Below, in pieces: positions 17,826 to 26,408 of a stretch of DNA of 64,000 nucleotides. A model generated the notes under the pieces. It ran no database searches, was not told the origin of the DNA, and was given only the letters and a program-made list of their open reading frames with translations. The DNA comes from Weissella bombi (lineage in GTDB: Bacteria; Bacillota; Bacilli; Lactobacillales; Lactobacillaceae): contig NZ_FMAO01000009.1 in the NCBI RefSeq assembly GCF_900094835.1, positions 1 to 64,000 on the forward strand, in the 5' to 3' direction. Positions within the stretch are counted from its first letter, which is position 1. Each line of letters opens with the position of its first letter. Position numbers and translations under genes: made by a program.

Positions 17826-19379
17826 ATGCAAGTTTCAATTTTATCAACGTCAGATGTTCACGGATATATAAGAGCTGATGATTTTCGTCGTCCTTTGTTA
17901 AATAATCAATTAGGGTTTACCAGAGCAGCGACAGTGATTGCAGCGCAACAAAAACAAATTACGGATTCAGGAAATGTTGTTGTTACCATTGAAAATGGTG
18001 ATTTTATTCAAGGATCGCCATTAACTAATTACATTCAAAAAATTGTACCTGAGCAAACAGACATGTACCAAAAATTAACTGATGCCGTATCATATGATGT
18101 TAGAATTTTAGGAAATCATGAATTTAATTTTGGCCGTGAATATATTGAAAAGGTGTTTTCTGATACTGATAATTTGTTAAATGCTAATATTTTGGATACA
18201 CAAACACAAGAACCATTTGTTGGGCAACCATATAAGATTATTGAACGTAAGGGTGTCAAAATTGGTGTTATTGGATTAACTACGCAATTTATTCCACATT
18301 GGGAACAACTATCACATATTGCTAATTTAATTTTTAAAGATCCTGTAGCGGTGGCTGAACGATATATCGAAAAATTACGACCACAAGTGGATATTTTGAT
18401 TTTGGCGTATCATGGTGGTTTTGCAGAAGATTTGCAAACAGGAGAACCATTAGAAAAGTTAACCTCAGAAAATCAAGGTTATCAATTGCTGCAACTACCA
18501 GGAGTTGATGCACTTGTAACAGGCCACCAACACCGTGAGATTGCTGATGTGGTTGATGGTGTACCAACAACACAACCAGGTTATCGAGGTAATTATGTTG
18601 GCTTAATGACGTTAACATTGGATGATTCAAATAAAAGAGTGAGTGCGACTGCTCAAATTTTACCAACTGGTGAAAGTGCTGAACGTTCAGACATTGTATC
18701 GTTGATTGACCCATTACAAAAGCAGGTTAATGATTGGCTAGATACCCCGGTTGGACACGTGGGTGATAATATGCAAATTACAGATCATTTTGCTGCTCGT
18801 TTGCATAATCATCCATTCATTGAGTTAGTTAATCAAGTACAAATGGCAGCAACGGATACACAAATTTCTAATACGGCATTGTTTAACAATGAAGTGCGCG
18901 GACTTACAGATGCAGTTACACAACGTGACATTATGACAAACTATATTTTTCCAAATACATTAGTGGTTGAAGCATTAACGGGACAAGATATTAAAGATGC
19001 GCTTGAGGTAAATGCACGGTACTTTAAATTAGATGATCAAGGTGAAGTGATATTGAATCCTTTGTTTACGATGCCTAAAGTACAACATTATAATTACGAT
19101 ATTTGGAGCGGTATTGATTACACATTTGATTTGACACAACCGATGGGTCAACGTGTAATCGCAATTAAAAAAGATGGGCAACCATTAGATTTGGCGAAGA
19201 CATATGAAGTGACGATGAATAATTATCGTGCGGGAGGGGCTGGTAATTTCCCAATGTTTTCAATGGATAAAGCAGTTCGTGAAGTGCAACGTGAGACGGC
19301 TGATTTAATTGGTGAGTATATTATGAATCATCCACATGTGCATATCGAGCAACCAACTAATTTAACAATTATTAAATAG
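17826..19379 (+). CDS. Cytosolic 5'-nucleotidase / metallophosphatase
   Basis: A 517-residue two-domain enzyme. The N-terminal calcineurin-like domain has the metal ligands STSDVHGY (residue ~7), ENGDFIQGS, GNHEFNFG (~97), AYHGGF (~197) and TGHQHREI (~235). The C-terminal 5'-nucleotidase domain (about 310-500) has VEALTGQDIKDALEVNA and NNYRAGGAGNFPMF for nucleotide binding. It would release phosphate from nucleotides or 2',3'-cyclic nucleotides. There is no signal peptide, so it acts in the cytosol. It lies directly after the phosphate/phosphonate importer, consistent with phosphate scavenging. Confidence 0.9.
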   Translation: MQVSILSTSDVHGYIRADDFRRPLLNNQLGFTRAATVIAAQQKQITDSGNVVVTIENGDFIQGSPLTNYIQKIVPEQTDMYQKLTDAVSYDVRILGNHEFNFGREYIEKVFSDTDNLLNANILDTQTQEPFVGQPYKIIERKGVKIGVIGLTTQFIPHWEQLSHIANLIFKDPVAVAERYIEKLRPQVDILILAYHGGFAEDLQTGEPLEKLTSENQGYQLLQLPGVDALVTGHQHREIADVVDGVPTTQPGYRGNYVGLMTLTLDDSNKRVSATAQILPTGESAERSDIVSLIDPLQKQVNDWLDTPVGHVGDNMQITDHFAARLHNHPFIELVNQVQMAATDTQISNTALFNNEVRGLTDAVTQRDIMTNYIFPNTLVVEALTGQDIKDALEVNARYFKLDDQGEVILNPLFTMPKVQHYNYDIWSGIDYTFDLTQPMGQRVIAIKKDGQPLDLAKTYEVTMNNYRAGGAGNFPMFSMDKAVREVQRETADLIGEYIMNHPHVHIEQPTNLTIIK

Positions 19380-19395
19380 ATCATGAAGTGTAGTT

Positions 19396-19444
19396 AAAAG
19401 GGCCATAATCCATCATTAAATTGATAGATTATGGCCCTTTTTGA
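19396..19444. terminator. Bidirectional terminator
   Basis: AAAAGGGCCATAATC ... GATTATGGCCCTTTTT, 15-bp stem, A run before and T run after, between the converging nucleotidase and PspC genes. Confidence 0.93.
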
Positions 19445-19474
19445 ATTTCAATGTATGCCGACAAGACTTTACTT

Positions 19475-19768
19475 TTAAAGTTCGTCGTCTTCTTTATCAT
19501 CATCAGGTGTTACATCACGACGTTGACCACTTGATTTTTCATCAAACTGGTAAGTAGTGTGGTGTGTTTCTCTTGGTGCATCAGGCATAATAATAGCGGC
19601 AACAATGTATAAAATTATAAAAAGTGGGAAGACACCTGAAAAAACGGTGGCAGCAACGAACAATAGACGAACTAATGTGGTGTCTAAATCTAAATAGTCT
19701 GAAATACCACCTAATACACCACCTAGCACACGATTATTTGACTTGGTTAGTTTATTTTTCTTTGACAT
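19475..19768 (-). CDS. PspC domain membrane protein
   Basis: 97 residues. The PspC domain (about 6-60) is recognisable from RVLGGVLGGISDYLDLDTTLVRLLFVAATVFSGVFPLFIILYIVAAIIMP, one or two membrane segments, followed by an acidic cytosolic tail ending in DDDKEDDEL. PspC-type proteins take part in envelope stress responses. I prefer ATG 19768 because GAAAGTGAG lies upstream of it. It is transcribed away from a PadR-DUF1700-DUF4097 operon, a grouping seen in cell-envelope stress modules of other Firmicutes. Confidence 0.88.
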   Translation of the reverse strand: MSKKNKLTKSNNRVLGGVLGGISDYLDLDTTLVRLLFVAATVFSGVFPLFIILYIVAAIIMPDAPRETHHTTYQFDEKSSGQRRDVTPDDDKEDDEL

Positions 19769-19884
19769 GATGTTACTCACTTTCATTTTTATTACAGGAA
19801 AGTTAAAACGCTTTACAGACCAGTTTTCATTCCCTATACTTGTATTATATTATACGTCTTATAGTATTGTAAAGGAAGATGATT

Positions 19885-20208
19885 ATGGCAATGCAATTAT
19901 CAAGTGATTTAATGGATGGTTTGGTATTAGCGTTACTTTCTAAGGAAGATTTATATGGTTATTCATTAACGAAGCAAGTCCAAGAACGGTTTGCTGTTTC
20001 TGAATCAACAATGTACCCAGTGTTACGGCGCCTAAAAAAACGGGATTGGGTGACAACATATGATGAGCCCTTTGAAGGACGCAATCGAAGATATTACAAA
20101 ATATCAAATCTAGGGTATCAAGAAATGGCGCGTATTCAAGAAGAATGGCGTTATTTCAGTAGTAAGGTAAATGAGATTATGTTAGCAGGAGATACTGATG
20201 GAAAATAG
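19885..20208 (+). CDS. PadR family transcriptional regulator
   Basis: A 107-residue winged-helix repressor: LMDGLVLALLSKEDLYGYSLTKQVQERFAVSESTMYPVLRRLKKRDWV is the PadR helix-turn-helix, GRNRRYYKISNLGYQEM the wing. AAAGGA lies eight bases before ATG 19885; ATG 19879 is also in frame but too close. It overlaps the DUF1700 gene by 11 bases and probably autoregulates the operon and perhaps the divergent PspC gene. Confidence 0.92.
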   Translation: MAMQLSSDLMDGLVLALLSKEDLYGYSLTKQVQERFAVSESTMYPVLRRLKKRDWVTTYDEPFEGRNRRYYKISNLGYQEMARIQEEWRYFSSKVNEIMLAGDTDGK

Positions 20209-20824
20209 TATTTATTTTGCGCAGGTCAAAAATTATTTACAACAATTAACACCAAGTGAACAAGAGGATGTGATTCAGTTTTACCAGGAATACGCTGTCG
20301 ACGCTGAGTTATCAGGAACGCGCTTAATTTCAGAACTGGGTACGCCAAAACAGTTGGCAGGACGCATTTTGGTTGATTACTCATTGCGTAATGCAGAAGA
20401 TGAAGAATTACCACATGATGATAGTCGGCAAGGCCATCAAAATTGGTTTAAACAAGAATTAAAATTGATTAGTACCGTTTTAGAAGGGTTATTATCCTCA
20501 ATTGTGTGGTTGCCCGCAATGTTGCTGATTTTAGTGTGTCTTTTTGCAACCATCATTATTGCAGTAGTCGTTGTTGTTGTATTAATTTACTATTTATTGA
20601 CTGGTGTTTTTCAAATCATTGGTGGCTTGGCTGTATTACCTCATAATTGGGCTACAGGATTGTACCAGGGTGGTATTGGATTAATTATTGTTGGGCTTCA
20701 ATTTGTTATTTGGCCAATTGGTGCAGCGCTTATCCGCATGGTTTTCCAATTATTAATGCGCTTTGTTAAATATATAGGTCGTAAGTTTTCACATAAAAAT
20801 AGTGAGGTGACACATCATGCGTAA
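20198..20824 (+). CDS. DUF1700 family membrane protein
   Basis: 208 residues. N-terminal cytosolic part with YLQQLTPSEQEDVIQFYQEYAVDAE and ELGTPKQLAGRILVDY, the DUF1700 signature, then three or four membrane segments between about 98 and 190. AGGAG lies before the ATG inside padR. PadR-DUF1700-DUF4097 operons recur in Firmicutes; they are thought to sense or respond to envelope damage, but the biochemical role is unknown. Confidence 0.88.
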   Translation: MENSIYFAQVKNYLQQLTPSEQEDVIQFYQEYAVDAELSGTRLISELGTPKQLAGRILVDYSLRNAEDEELPHDDSRQGHQNWFKQELKLISTVLEGLLSSIVWLPAMLLILVCLFATIIIAVVVVVVLIYYLLTGVFQIIGGLAVLPHNWATGLYQGGIGLIIVGLQFVIWPIGAALIRMVFQLLMRFVKYIGRKFSHKNSEVTHHA

Positions 20825-21755
20825 AGAATTTCGCTATGTATTAACTGGTTTTATTGTGATTTCTTTTGGCGTTATTATTATGTTGGTTGGATTGGCACAT
20901 GGTGGTCAAAATAAATTAGGCTGGCATAATGGCCATTTTGAAGTATCGCAAATTAAATCAATTCACCATGTTGTTAAACCCGTGAAAAAACTTGATGTTG
21001 AGACAGCTGGTGTGCCAGTTACACTTGAAACAGGAAAACAGAAAAAGATTGAAATAAAAGGTCGCATCACAAATCCTGATTTTTTGCATGTTATTCGTGA
21101 TGGTAAGCAATTGAAAATCCGTTATATACCTAGTCAAGAAAAAGGATATGAGGTTGGCTTTAATAAGCGTGAACCTGAAAAAATTATTATCAGTGTTCCT
21201 GAACAGATGCGTTTGGATGAATATCAGCAATCAGCAATTTATGGTGCAATGAATATTTCAAATGTTAATGCTAAGCATGTGACTTTGACGGCAACTAATG
21301 CTGATGTAAAAATGGATCATGTAGACATGACAAACTTCTCTACATCAGCGCATGACGCAGATATTGCATTGAATAATATTAATTCGCAACAAACAACACT
21401 TAACGTGAACGACAGTCGTTTAAAAACGAATGATTCTCAGGTGGGGCGTTTGATGTTGTCTGCAGATGAAAGTATCACGAAGTTACAACAAACGGTAATT
21501 AACAAGAGTGCAGTTCAGGTAACTAACGGAAACTTGAAACTAGTTAACACACAAATGCAAAACCAAAATGTTATAACAGTCATGGACGGTTCTCTAAAGG
21601 CAAGCGGATTATCAGATATTAATCTACAAATGCAGGCAACGTCTGGTAAAATCAAGGTCGCCGGTGAAAACTATGGTGATAGTTATGCTAATGATTTAGT
21701 AACCAATAACCAATTAAATGTTGCTGTGTCAGGTGGTAACATTATTATTAAATAA
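20817..21755 (+). CDS. DUF4097 family surface protein
   Basis: 312 residues. One N-terminal membrane anchor (about 8-28), then an extracytoplasmic domain of short repeated beta strands (KHVTLTATNADVKMDHVDMTNFSTSAHDADIALNNI style), which is the DUF4097 solenoid. The start overlaps DUF1700 by eight bases. Related proteins (LiaG/LiaX-like) accompany envelope stress regulators. Third gene of the module; a terminator follows. Confidence 0.85.
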   Translation: MRKEFRYVLTGFIVISFGVIIMLVGLAHGGQNKLGWHNGHFEVSQIKSIHHVVKPVKKLDVETAGVPVTLETGKQKKIEIKGRITNPDFLHVIRDGKQLKIRYIPSQEKGYEVGFNKREPEKIIISVPEQMRLDEYQQSAIYGAMNISNVNAKHVTLTATNADVKMDHVDMTNFSTSAHDADIALNNINSQQTTLNVNDSRLKTNDSQVGRLMLSADESITKLQQTVINKSAVQVTNGNLKLVNTQMQNQNVITVMDGSLKASGLSDINLQMQATSGKIKVAGENYGDSYANDLVTNNQLNVAVSGGNIIIK

Positions 21756-21762
21756 TAAAACG

Positions 21763-21798
21763 AAAAGCACTAGCGATGTGGGGTCGCTAGTGCTTTTG
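21763..21798 (+). terminator. Terminator of the PadR operon
   Basis: AAAAGCACTAGCGA/TCGCTAGTGCTTTT stem of 14 bp with a TGTGGGG loop. Confidence 0.92.
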
Positions 21799-21921
21799 TA
21801 TGTCATTAGACGTTAGTCGTGATGACATTTAATCATAAATAAAAGTAAGGTTCTATCTACGATTATATTTTAAGGAGTAGGTTGTAGGTTAGTTAGGCCT
21901 ACATGCTAAGTATTTAAACTT

Positions 21922-21976
21922 AGTGTTATGAGTTTATTGTACATATAGTCAGAGAAACATGCTTTCTCGTAACACT
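21922..21976. repeat. Imperfect inverted repeat downstream of the YihY gene
   Basis: AGTGTTATGAG (21922-21932) pairs with CTCGTAACACT (21966-21976), 11 bp with one G-T, and an inner GAGAAA/TTTCTC pair shares the right arm. No T run follows on either strand. It may be a weak terminator, a processed 3' end or a remnant; I cannot assign it. Confidence 0.35.
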
Positions 21977-22018
21977 TAATAATATAACGCATTAATTCCC
22001 AAAACACAACATTTTATT

Positions 22019-22918
22019 TTATTTTTTTCCTGAATTTCGGAAAAATAGTTTAATCATGTACCAGTTGCTGGCGCGATCACTAATGTGTGGCGGAAACAGT
22101 TCTTGTAAAATAGCGGTAATTATTGTACCGATTAATGATGCTAACGCAATGAAATTAATCCATAGTAATAAGATAATAGCTGAACTCAATGCTTGGTAAA
22201 ATGAAAAAGCACGAGCAGCTATATTAATGTACCATCCAAAGGCTTTAGCCAACCAAATAACTAATGTAATTTGAACAATTGTACCAACAATGTTCCAAAT
22301 AAAGCGAGGTCTTTTAATTGGTAAAAATGTATTAAATAAGAAAGCACCAATGAATAAACCGATAATGACAATTAGACGTTTGGCGGATTCAATTTTATAC
22401 ATAATCTGGCTACTGATTGGTAGGGCGTCTAAAACGTTTGTACCGACTGAAGCGATAATTAATAGGATACCAATGATTAGTAAGATAATAATTAACCAAA
22501 ACATTGAGATAAAGCGATTAAAAATGGCAACATTATTTGGTTGGACATTGTAAATTCCGTTTTGAGCAACACGAATTGCTGAAACAACACGAGATAATGA
22601 CCAAAGTGTAATAATAATTGAAATCGAGATGGCACCAACGCCATTTTGGCTCAAAACCGATCGGATGATTGGATCAAGGAAAGTAAAGACAGATTCAGGT
22701 ACAGCTGTTTGGACATAGTTTAATGCTGTATCAATTGTTAGACCTAGATAGGGTAATATTGTACTTAGGATAACAATGCCAGGAAATAGGGATAATAAGC
22801 CGAAATAGGCAATTGATGAACTGGCAGTAATGACATCAACACGCGAAACAACGTTAATAATGGTTGTAACGAATTTATTATTCAGAAAATTTTTAAAAAG
22901 CAGTTTCACGATGTTCAT
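22019..22918 (-). CDS. YihY/BrkB family membrane protein
   Basis: 299 residues with about six membrane segments; the family marks are SSIAYFGLLSLFPGIVILSTILPYLG and, near the C-terminus, FYQALSSAIILLLWINFIALASLIGTIITA. It was once annotated as ribonuclease BN, which is incorrect for this family; the function is unknown (a transporter or flippase is suspected). AGGAG ends one base before ATG 22918, which is tight; GTG at 22909 (codon 4) sits at a better distance and may be the true start. Confidence 0.88.
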   Translation of the reverse strand: MNIVKLLFKNFLNNKFVTTIINVVSRVDVITASSSIAYFGLLSLFPGIVILSTILPYLGLTIDTALNYVQTAVPESVFTFLDPIIRSVLSQNGVGAISISIIITLWSLSRVVSAIRVAQNGIYNVQPNNVAIFNRFISMFWLIIILLIIGILLIIASVGTNVLDALPISSQIMYKIESAKRLIVIIGLFIGAFLFNTFLPIKRPRFIWNIVGTIVQITLVIWLAKAFGWYINIAARAFSFYQALSSAIILLLWINFIALASLIGTIITAILQELFPPHISDRASNWYMIKLFFRNSGKK

Positions 22919-23035
22919 TCTCCTGATAAAATTAACAATAATTACCTAATTTTATCAAATATTAGGATAAGTGGCGTACAATTAATTACAAAACTGAGAT
23001 ATAGATAAATAAAAAGGGAAAAGTGGGATTATAAA

Positions 23036-23425
23036 ATGAAAACAAAAAAACCTCCTCGTATTAAATATTGGCTCATAATTTTAATAGGCTATGTTGCCAT
23101 TTTTTTGATTGGTTTTTTTATACCAGTAGCTTATAATACATTGACTCATAGAGACAATCAAGTTGCCACTACTACTAGTTCTTCATCAAGTAGTCAGGAA
23201 AGTAAGCAAAAAAGTGAGTCGGTAACAACAAAGAAAGCGACAACGAGTGCAAAAACAGCTAAAAGTCACTCAAAAAAAGCAACTTCTAAAGTTCAAGTGG
23301 AAGCGGGTCAAACTGGTTATGCATTGGCAACTAAGTATGGCTTGAGTGTCGATGAATTGCAAGAGCTTAATCCAAATGTTGATTTGAATAACTTAAGCGA
23401 AGGCGAAACACTAAAAATTAAATAG
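23036..23425 (+). CDS. LysM domain membrane-anchored protein
   Basis: 129 residues: basic N-terminus, one membrane segment (about 11-33), a Ser/Thr/Lys-rich linker (about 42-85) and one C-terminal LysM domain (VEAGQTGYALATKYGLSVDELQELNPNVDLNNLSEGETLKIK). The type II orientation puts LysM outside, where it would bind peptidoglycan. It is followed within 16 bases by copy 1 of the palindromic repeat family. Confidence 0.88.
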   Translation: MKTKKPPRIKYWLIILIGYVAIFLIGFFIPVAYNTLTHRDNQVATTTSSSSSSQESKQKSESVTTKKATTSAKTAKSHSKKATSKVQVEAGQTGYALATKYGLSVDELQELNPNVDLNNLSEGETLKIK

Positions 23426-23440
23426 TTGGGGTGAAAGAGG

Positions 23441-23605
23441 GCGAGACAAAAGTCGTTTTGAAGCCGGGGTGTAACGTGATTTGTGCAATTTTTGGCCGTA
23501 GCAAAGCGAAGGACAGGGATTGTATAAATTCCGTTACATTGAGGCTTCAGACTTTTGGAACGCGTTTATACTATAAAGATTACAGGCTTATAATTAATAC
23601 ATTTT
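23441..23605 (+). repeat. Palindromic repeat family, copy 1
   Basis: 165-bp imperfect palindrome, nested as GCG..CAAAAGT..GAAGCC..GTAACG on the left and CGTTAC..GGCTTC..ACTTTTG..CGCG on the right, around a core hairpin at 23494-23514 (GGCCGTAGC-AAA-GCGAAGGAC). Copy 2 aligns without gaps over the same 165 bases with about 19 differences by hand count; copies 3 and 4 align in the opposite orientation. Starts 16 bases after the LysM stop codon. A 61-codon open frame crosses it but I do not consider it a gene. The rest of this 310-base intergenic stretch holds only a hairpin (23611-23647) and the MFS leader. Confidence 0.85.
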
Positions 23606-23610
23606 TAACG

Positions 23611-23656
23611 AAATGACGTTGGGATATTTATTGTCTCAACGTCATTTACTATTTTG
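23611..23656 (+). terminator. Hairpin/terminator after repeat copy 1
   Basis: AAATGACGTTGGGA / TCTCAACGTCATTT stem (about 13 bp) with a short loop; the T run after it is interrupted (ACTATTTTG). A similar but weaker GTTGG...CCCAATC pairing follows repeat copy 2, so it may belong to the element. Confidence 0.6.
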
Positions 23657-23735
23657 TAATGAAAAAGATACTTACACATATTCAATAAATGTGCTTAAAT
23701 AAAAATCAGGCACTTTTTAAGATTTAGGAGGAGTT

Positions 23736-25121
23736 ATGCAAGAAGAGAAAGTTTCACCCAAAGTTATTTGGTCAATTGTGGCCACTGCTATTTTGGGATT
23801 TTCAGGTATTTTAACAGAAACGTCAATGAATGTGACGTTTCCGGAATTAATTCAACAATTCCATCAACCAATGGGGACAGTACAGTGGTTAACAACTGCT
23901 TATCTATTAGTCGTTGCATTGATGATGTTGACGTCAGCTCACTTTAATTCAATTTTGAGCAAACGTTGGACATATTTGATTGGCTGGATTGCGTTTGTTG
24001 TTGGTGATGTTATTGCTATGGTAGCACCTAATTTCTGGTTACTATTGTTTGGACGTTTAATTATGGCCGTTGGTACAGGATTTGCACTACCATTAGTGTT
24101 TAACATTATCTTTACGAGTGTTCCAATGTCACAACTTGGTAAGTTTATGGGATTTGGAACATTGATTATTTCTTTGGCACCGGCATTAGGACCTGTATAT
24201 GGAGGTGTGGTAGCCTACACTTTGGGTTGGCGTGCTATTTTCATGATTATTTTACCAGTAGCACTTATTTCATTATTAATTGGTTGGTTTAATCTTGATA
24301 AGCAAGTACCAAAGACAGCAAATAAGTTTGCACTAGGACAGTTTGTGTTAATTGGTGCATCACTAACATCAGCATTGTTGGCATTGGGTCAACTAGAATC
24401 AGGTAAGATTACTGTAACGATTATTAGCTTGTTTGTCGTTGCAATCGTGGCAATGACTGCATTTATTATGGTTGCTAAGAAGTCACAACATCAATTAATT
24501 GATTTAACTATTTTCCGTAGTAAAGCGCTTGTTATGGCGTTGTTGATTTATGCAACATCACAAGCAATTAATTTGGCTGTTAACTTTGCATTGCCACAGT
24601 ACACACAACTAACATTGGGCGCTACAACAATGGTTGCTGGTTTCATCTTGATGCCAGGTTCATTATTAGGTTCAGCCGTTGCACCGGTTTACGGGGCAAT
24701 GTATGATCGTAAGGGTGCTAACCAACCATTAGCTTGGGGTACTATTGCATTTTTGGCAGTTATGATTGTCTTTTCATTCATGGCACCAAATATTATGACT
24801 ATTGGTTTGACGGTTGTTTACGCTTTGTTCACGTTAGCACGAAACTTGACATTTAGTGTGTCAATGACTGCTGGAGTTGCTGAAGTTCAGCCACAACAGT
24901 CAGGTGATGTTAACGCTGTGTTCAACACGATGCAACAATTTATTGGTGCGGTTGGAACAACAGTTGCTGCCTTGTTTATCCAAACAACAGGTACAACTAA
25001 AGCTGCTATTGCATCACAAACAGCGACTGGTTTTGGTCACTTAATTGTATTTAGTACAGTTATTGTTGCCATCAGTTTGATCTGGTTAGTTGTCTTTATG
25101 AAGACTAAGACGGCTAAGTAA
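23736..25121 (+). CDS. MFS drug efflux transporter (DHA2/EmrB-QacA type)
   Basis: 461 residues with about 14 membrane segments. Motif C-like GFGTLIISLAPALGPVYGG (near 142) marks drug:H+ antiporters; AYLLVVALMMLTSAHFNSILSKRWTYLIGW is the motif A region, with its usual Gly/Arg pattern weakened. It likely exports a toxic amphiphile at the expense of the proton gradient. Strong AGGAGGAG precedes ATG. Single-gene unit with two terminators behind it and no adjacent regulator. Confidence 0.88.
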   Translation: MQEEKVSPKVIWSIVATAILGFSGILTETSMNVTFPELIQQFHQPMGTVQWLTTAYLLVVALMMLTSAHFNSILSKRWTYLIGWIAFVVGDVIAMVAPNFWLLLFGRLIMAVGTGFALPLVFNIIFTSVPMSQLGKFMGFGTLIISLAPALGPVYGGVVAYTLGWRAIFMIILPVALISLLIGWFNLDKQVPKTANKFALGQFVLIGASLTSALLALGQLESGKITVTIISLFVVAIVAMTAFIMVAKKSQHQLIDLTIFRSKALVMALLIYATSQAINLAVNFALPQYTQLTLGATTMVAGFILMPGSLLGSAVAPVYGAMYDRKGANQPLAWGTIAFLAVMIVFSFMAPNIMTIGLTVVYALFTLARNLTFSVSMTAGVAEVQPQQSGDVNAVFNTMQQFIGAVGTTVAALFIQTTGTTKAAIASQTATGFGHLIVFSTVIVAISLIWLVVFMKTKTAK

Positions 25122-25130
25122 AAAAATATA

Positions 25131-25174
25131 AAGGCTATTGCTTCAATTAATTAGTTGAGGTGATAGCTTTTTTG
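25131..25174 (+). terminator. First terminator after the MFS gene
   Basis: AAGGCTATTGCTTCAA / TTGAGGTGATAGCTTTT imperfect stem followed by T6. Confidence 0.75.
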
Positions 25175-25185
25175 TTAAATATAAA

Positions 25186-25238
25186 AAAATAAAGGCCGGT
25201 GAAATCCGTATGATTGATTTCACCGGCCTTTATTTTAG
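25186..25238. terminator. Second, very strong terminator
   Basis: A perfect 20-bp stem (left arm 25188-25207, right arm from about 25216, core AAAGGCCGGTGAAATC), flanked by A on the left and T on the right. Placed in tandem with the first, it isolates the opp operon from read-through. Confidence 0.92.
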
Positions 25239-25299
25239 CTAAAAAACGAACAATAAACCGTTAAATGAGTTTAAAATTAGAAAAATATTAAAATATTCC

Positions 25300-25328
25300 T
25301 TGAATTAAAAAGACCGTTACATTATAAT
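25300..25328 (+). promoter_or_regulatory. Promoter of the opp operon
   Basis: TTGAAT (25300-25305), 17-base spacer, TATAAT (25323-25328), 64 bases before oppD. A/T-rich sequence continues upstream to the terminator. No CodY-like palindrome is clear to me. Confidence 0.7.
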
Positions 25329-25391
25329 ATTAAAAAATTATGATAGATTTAAGAATAAGATGATAGCTACGAAAAAGTCGAGGTGAACTAA

Positions 25392-26408
25392 GTGGAAGAC
25401 GGACAAGAATTATTGGAACTAAATGATATTTCAACGTCTTTTAAGATTGACGGGCAGTATTATGACGCGATATCACATATTAATTTAACTGTGAAGAGAG
25501 ATGGAATTTTAGCAATTGTTGGTGAATCAGGATGCGGGAAAAGTACATTAGCCACAACTATTATGGGGTTACATGATACAGATACAACTCGTATTAGTGG
25601 ACAAGCGTTATTTGATGGACAAGATTTATTAAAATTAGATGATAAAAGCATGAACGATATTCGAGGCGCCAAAATTGGGATGATTTTTCAAGATCCGCTA
25701 TCGGCACTTAACCCATTAAAACGCATCGCAGATCAGATTAGTGAGGGATTGGATTATCATACGACCATGACATCTGATGAAAAACATGCTCGAGTGATGG
25801 AGTTGTTGTCTCAAGTAGGTATTGTGAATCCTGAACGAACAGCACGGCAATTTCCGCATGAGCTATCAGGTGGAATGAGGCAACGTGTGATTATCGCAAT
25901 TGCCATTGCATGTAAACCAGATATTATCATCGCTGATGAACCAACTACGGCATTAGATGTAACCATTCAAGCACAAATTTTAGATGTATTACGTGGTATT
26001 CAAGCTGAGAATCATGCAGGAATTATTTTGATTACGCATGATTTGGGAGTTGTTGCTGAGACGGCCGATGAAGTTGCAGTTATGTATGCTGGTGAAGTTG
26101 TTGAACGTGGTACGACCGAACAAGTATTTAATAACCCACAACATCCGTATACCCGCTCATTATTGCGTTCAGTGCCACAGGGGAATCAAGATGTGACACA
26201 TGATGATCTTTATGTGATTGAGGGAAGTGTCCCCTCAATAGAGCGTATGCCACAAACGGGTGATCGTTTTGCACCACGGATTCCGTGGATTCCAGCCGAA
26301 GCGCATGAAGAAAATCCAAGTATGCATGAAGTTGCACCGGGACATCAGGTTAGGTGTACGTGTTATCAACAATTTTATTTTAAAAGCTTGGAGGAAACGA
26401 ATAAATGA
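25392..26408 (+). CDS. oppD: Oligopeptide ABC transporter ATP-binding protein OppD
   Basis: 338 residues. Walker A GESGCGKST, Q-loop MIFQDPLSALNPLKRI, signature ELSGGMRQRVIIAIA, Walker B IIIADEPTTALDVT, switch ITHDLG. Pairs with OppF to power peptide import. Starts with GTG at 25392 after GAGGTG. The C-terminal oligo_HPY region, where relatives have a CxxxxxxC pair and further cysteines for an iron-sulfur cluster, reads GDRFAPRIPWIPAEAHEEN, and only cysteines near the end (RCTCY) remain. Overlaps oppF by ATGA. Confidence 0.95.
   Translation: MEDGQELLELNDISTSFKIDGQYYDAISHINLTVKRDGILAIVGESGCGKSTLATTIMGLHDTDTTRISGQALFDGQDLLKLDDKSMNDIRGAKIGMIFQDPLSALNPLKRIADQISEGLDYHTTMTSDEKHARVMELLSQVGIVNPERTARQFPHELSGGMRQRVIIAIAIACKPDIIIADEPTTALDVTIQAQILDVLRGIQAENHAGIILITHDLGVVAETADEVAVMYAGEVVERGTTEQVFNNPQHPYTRSLLRSVPQGNQDVTHDDLYVIEGSVPSIERMPQTGDRFAPRIPWIPAEAHEENPSMHEVAPGHQVRCTCYQQFYFKSLEETNK

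Noticed and set aside
23431-23616. 61-codon frame over repeat copy 1, similar in sequence to a 61-codon frame at 39917-40102
   Set aside because: The similarity is fully explained by the two repeat copies lying under the frames. Differences cluster in stem positions with pairing kept, not at third codon positions, and copies 3 and 4 do not keep the frame.
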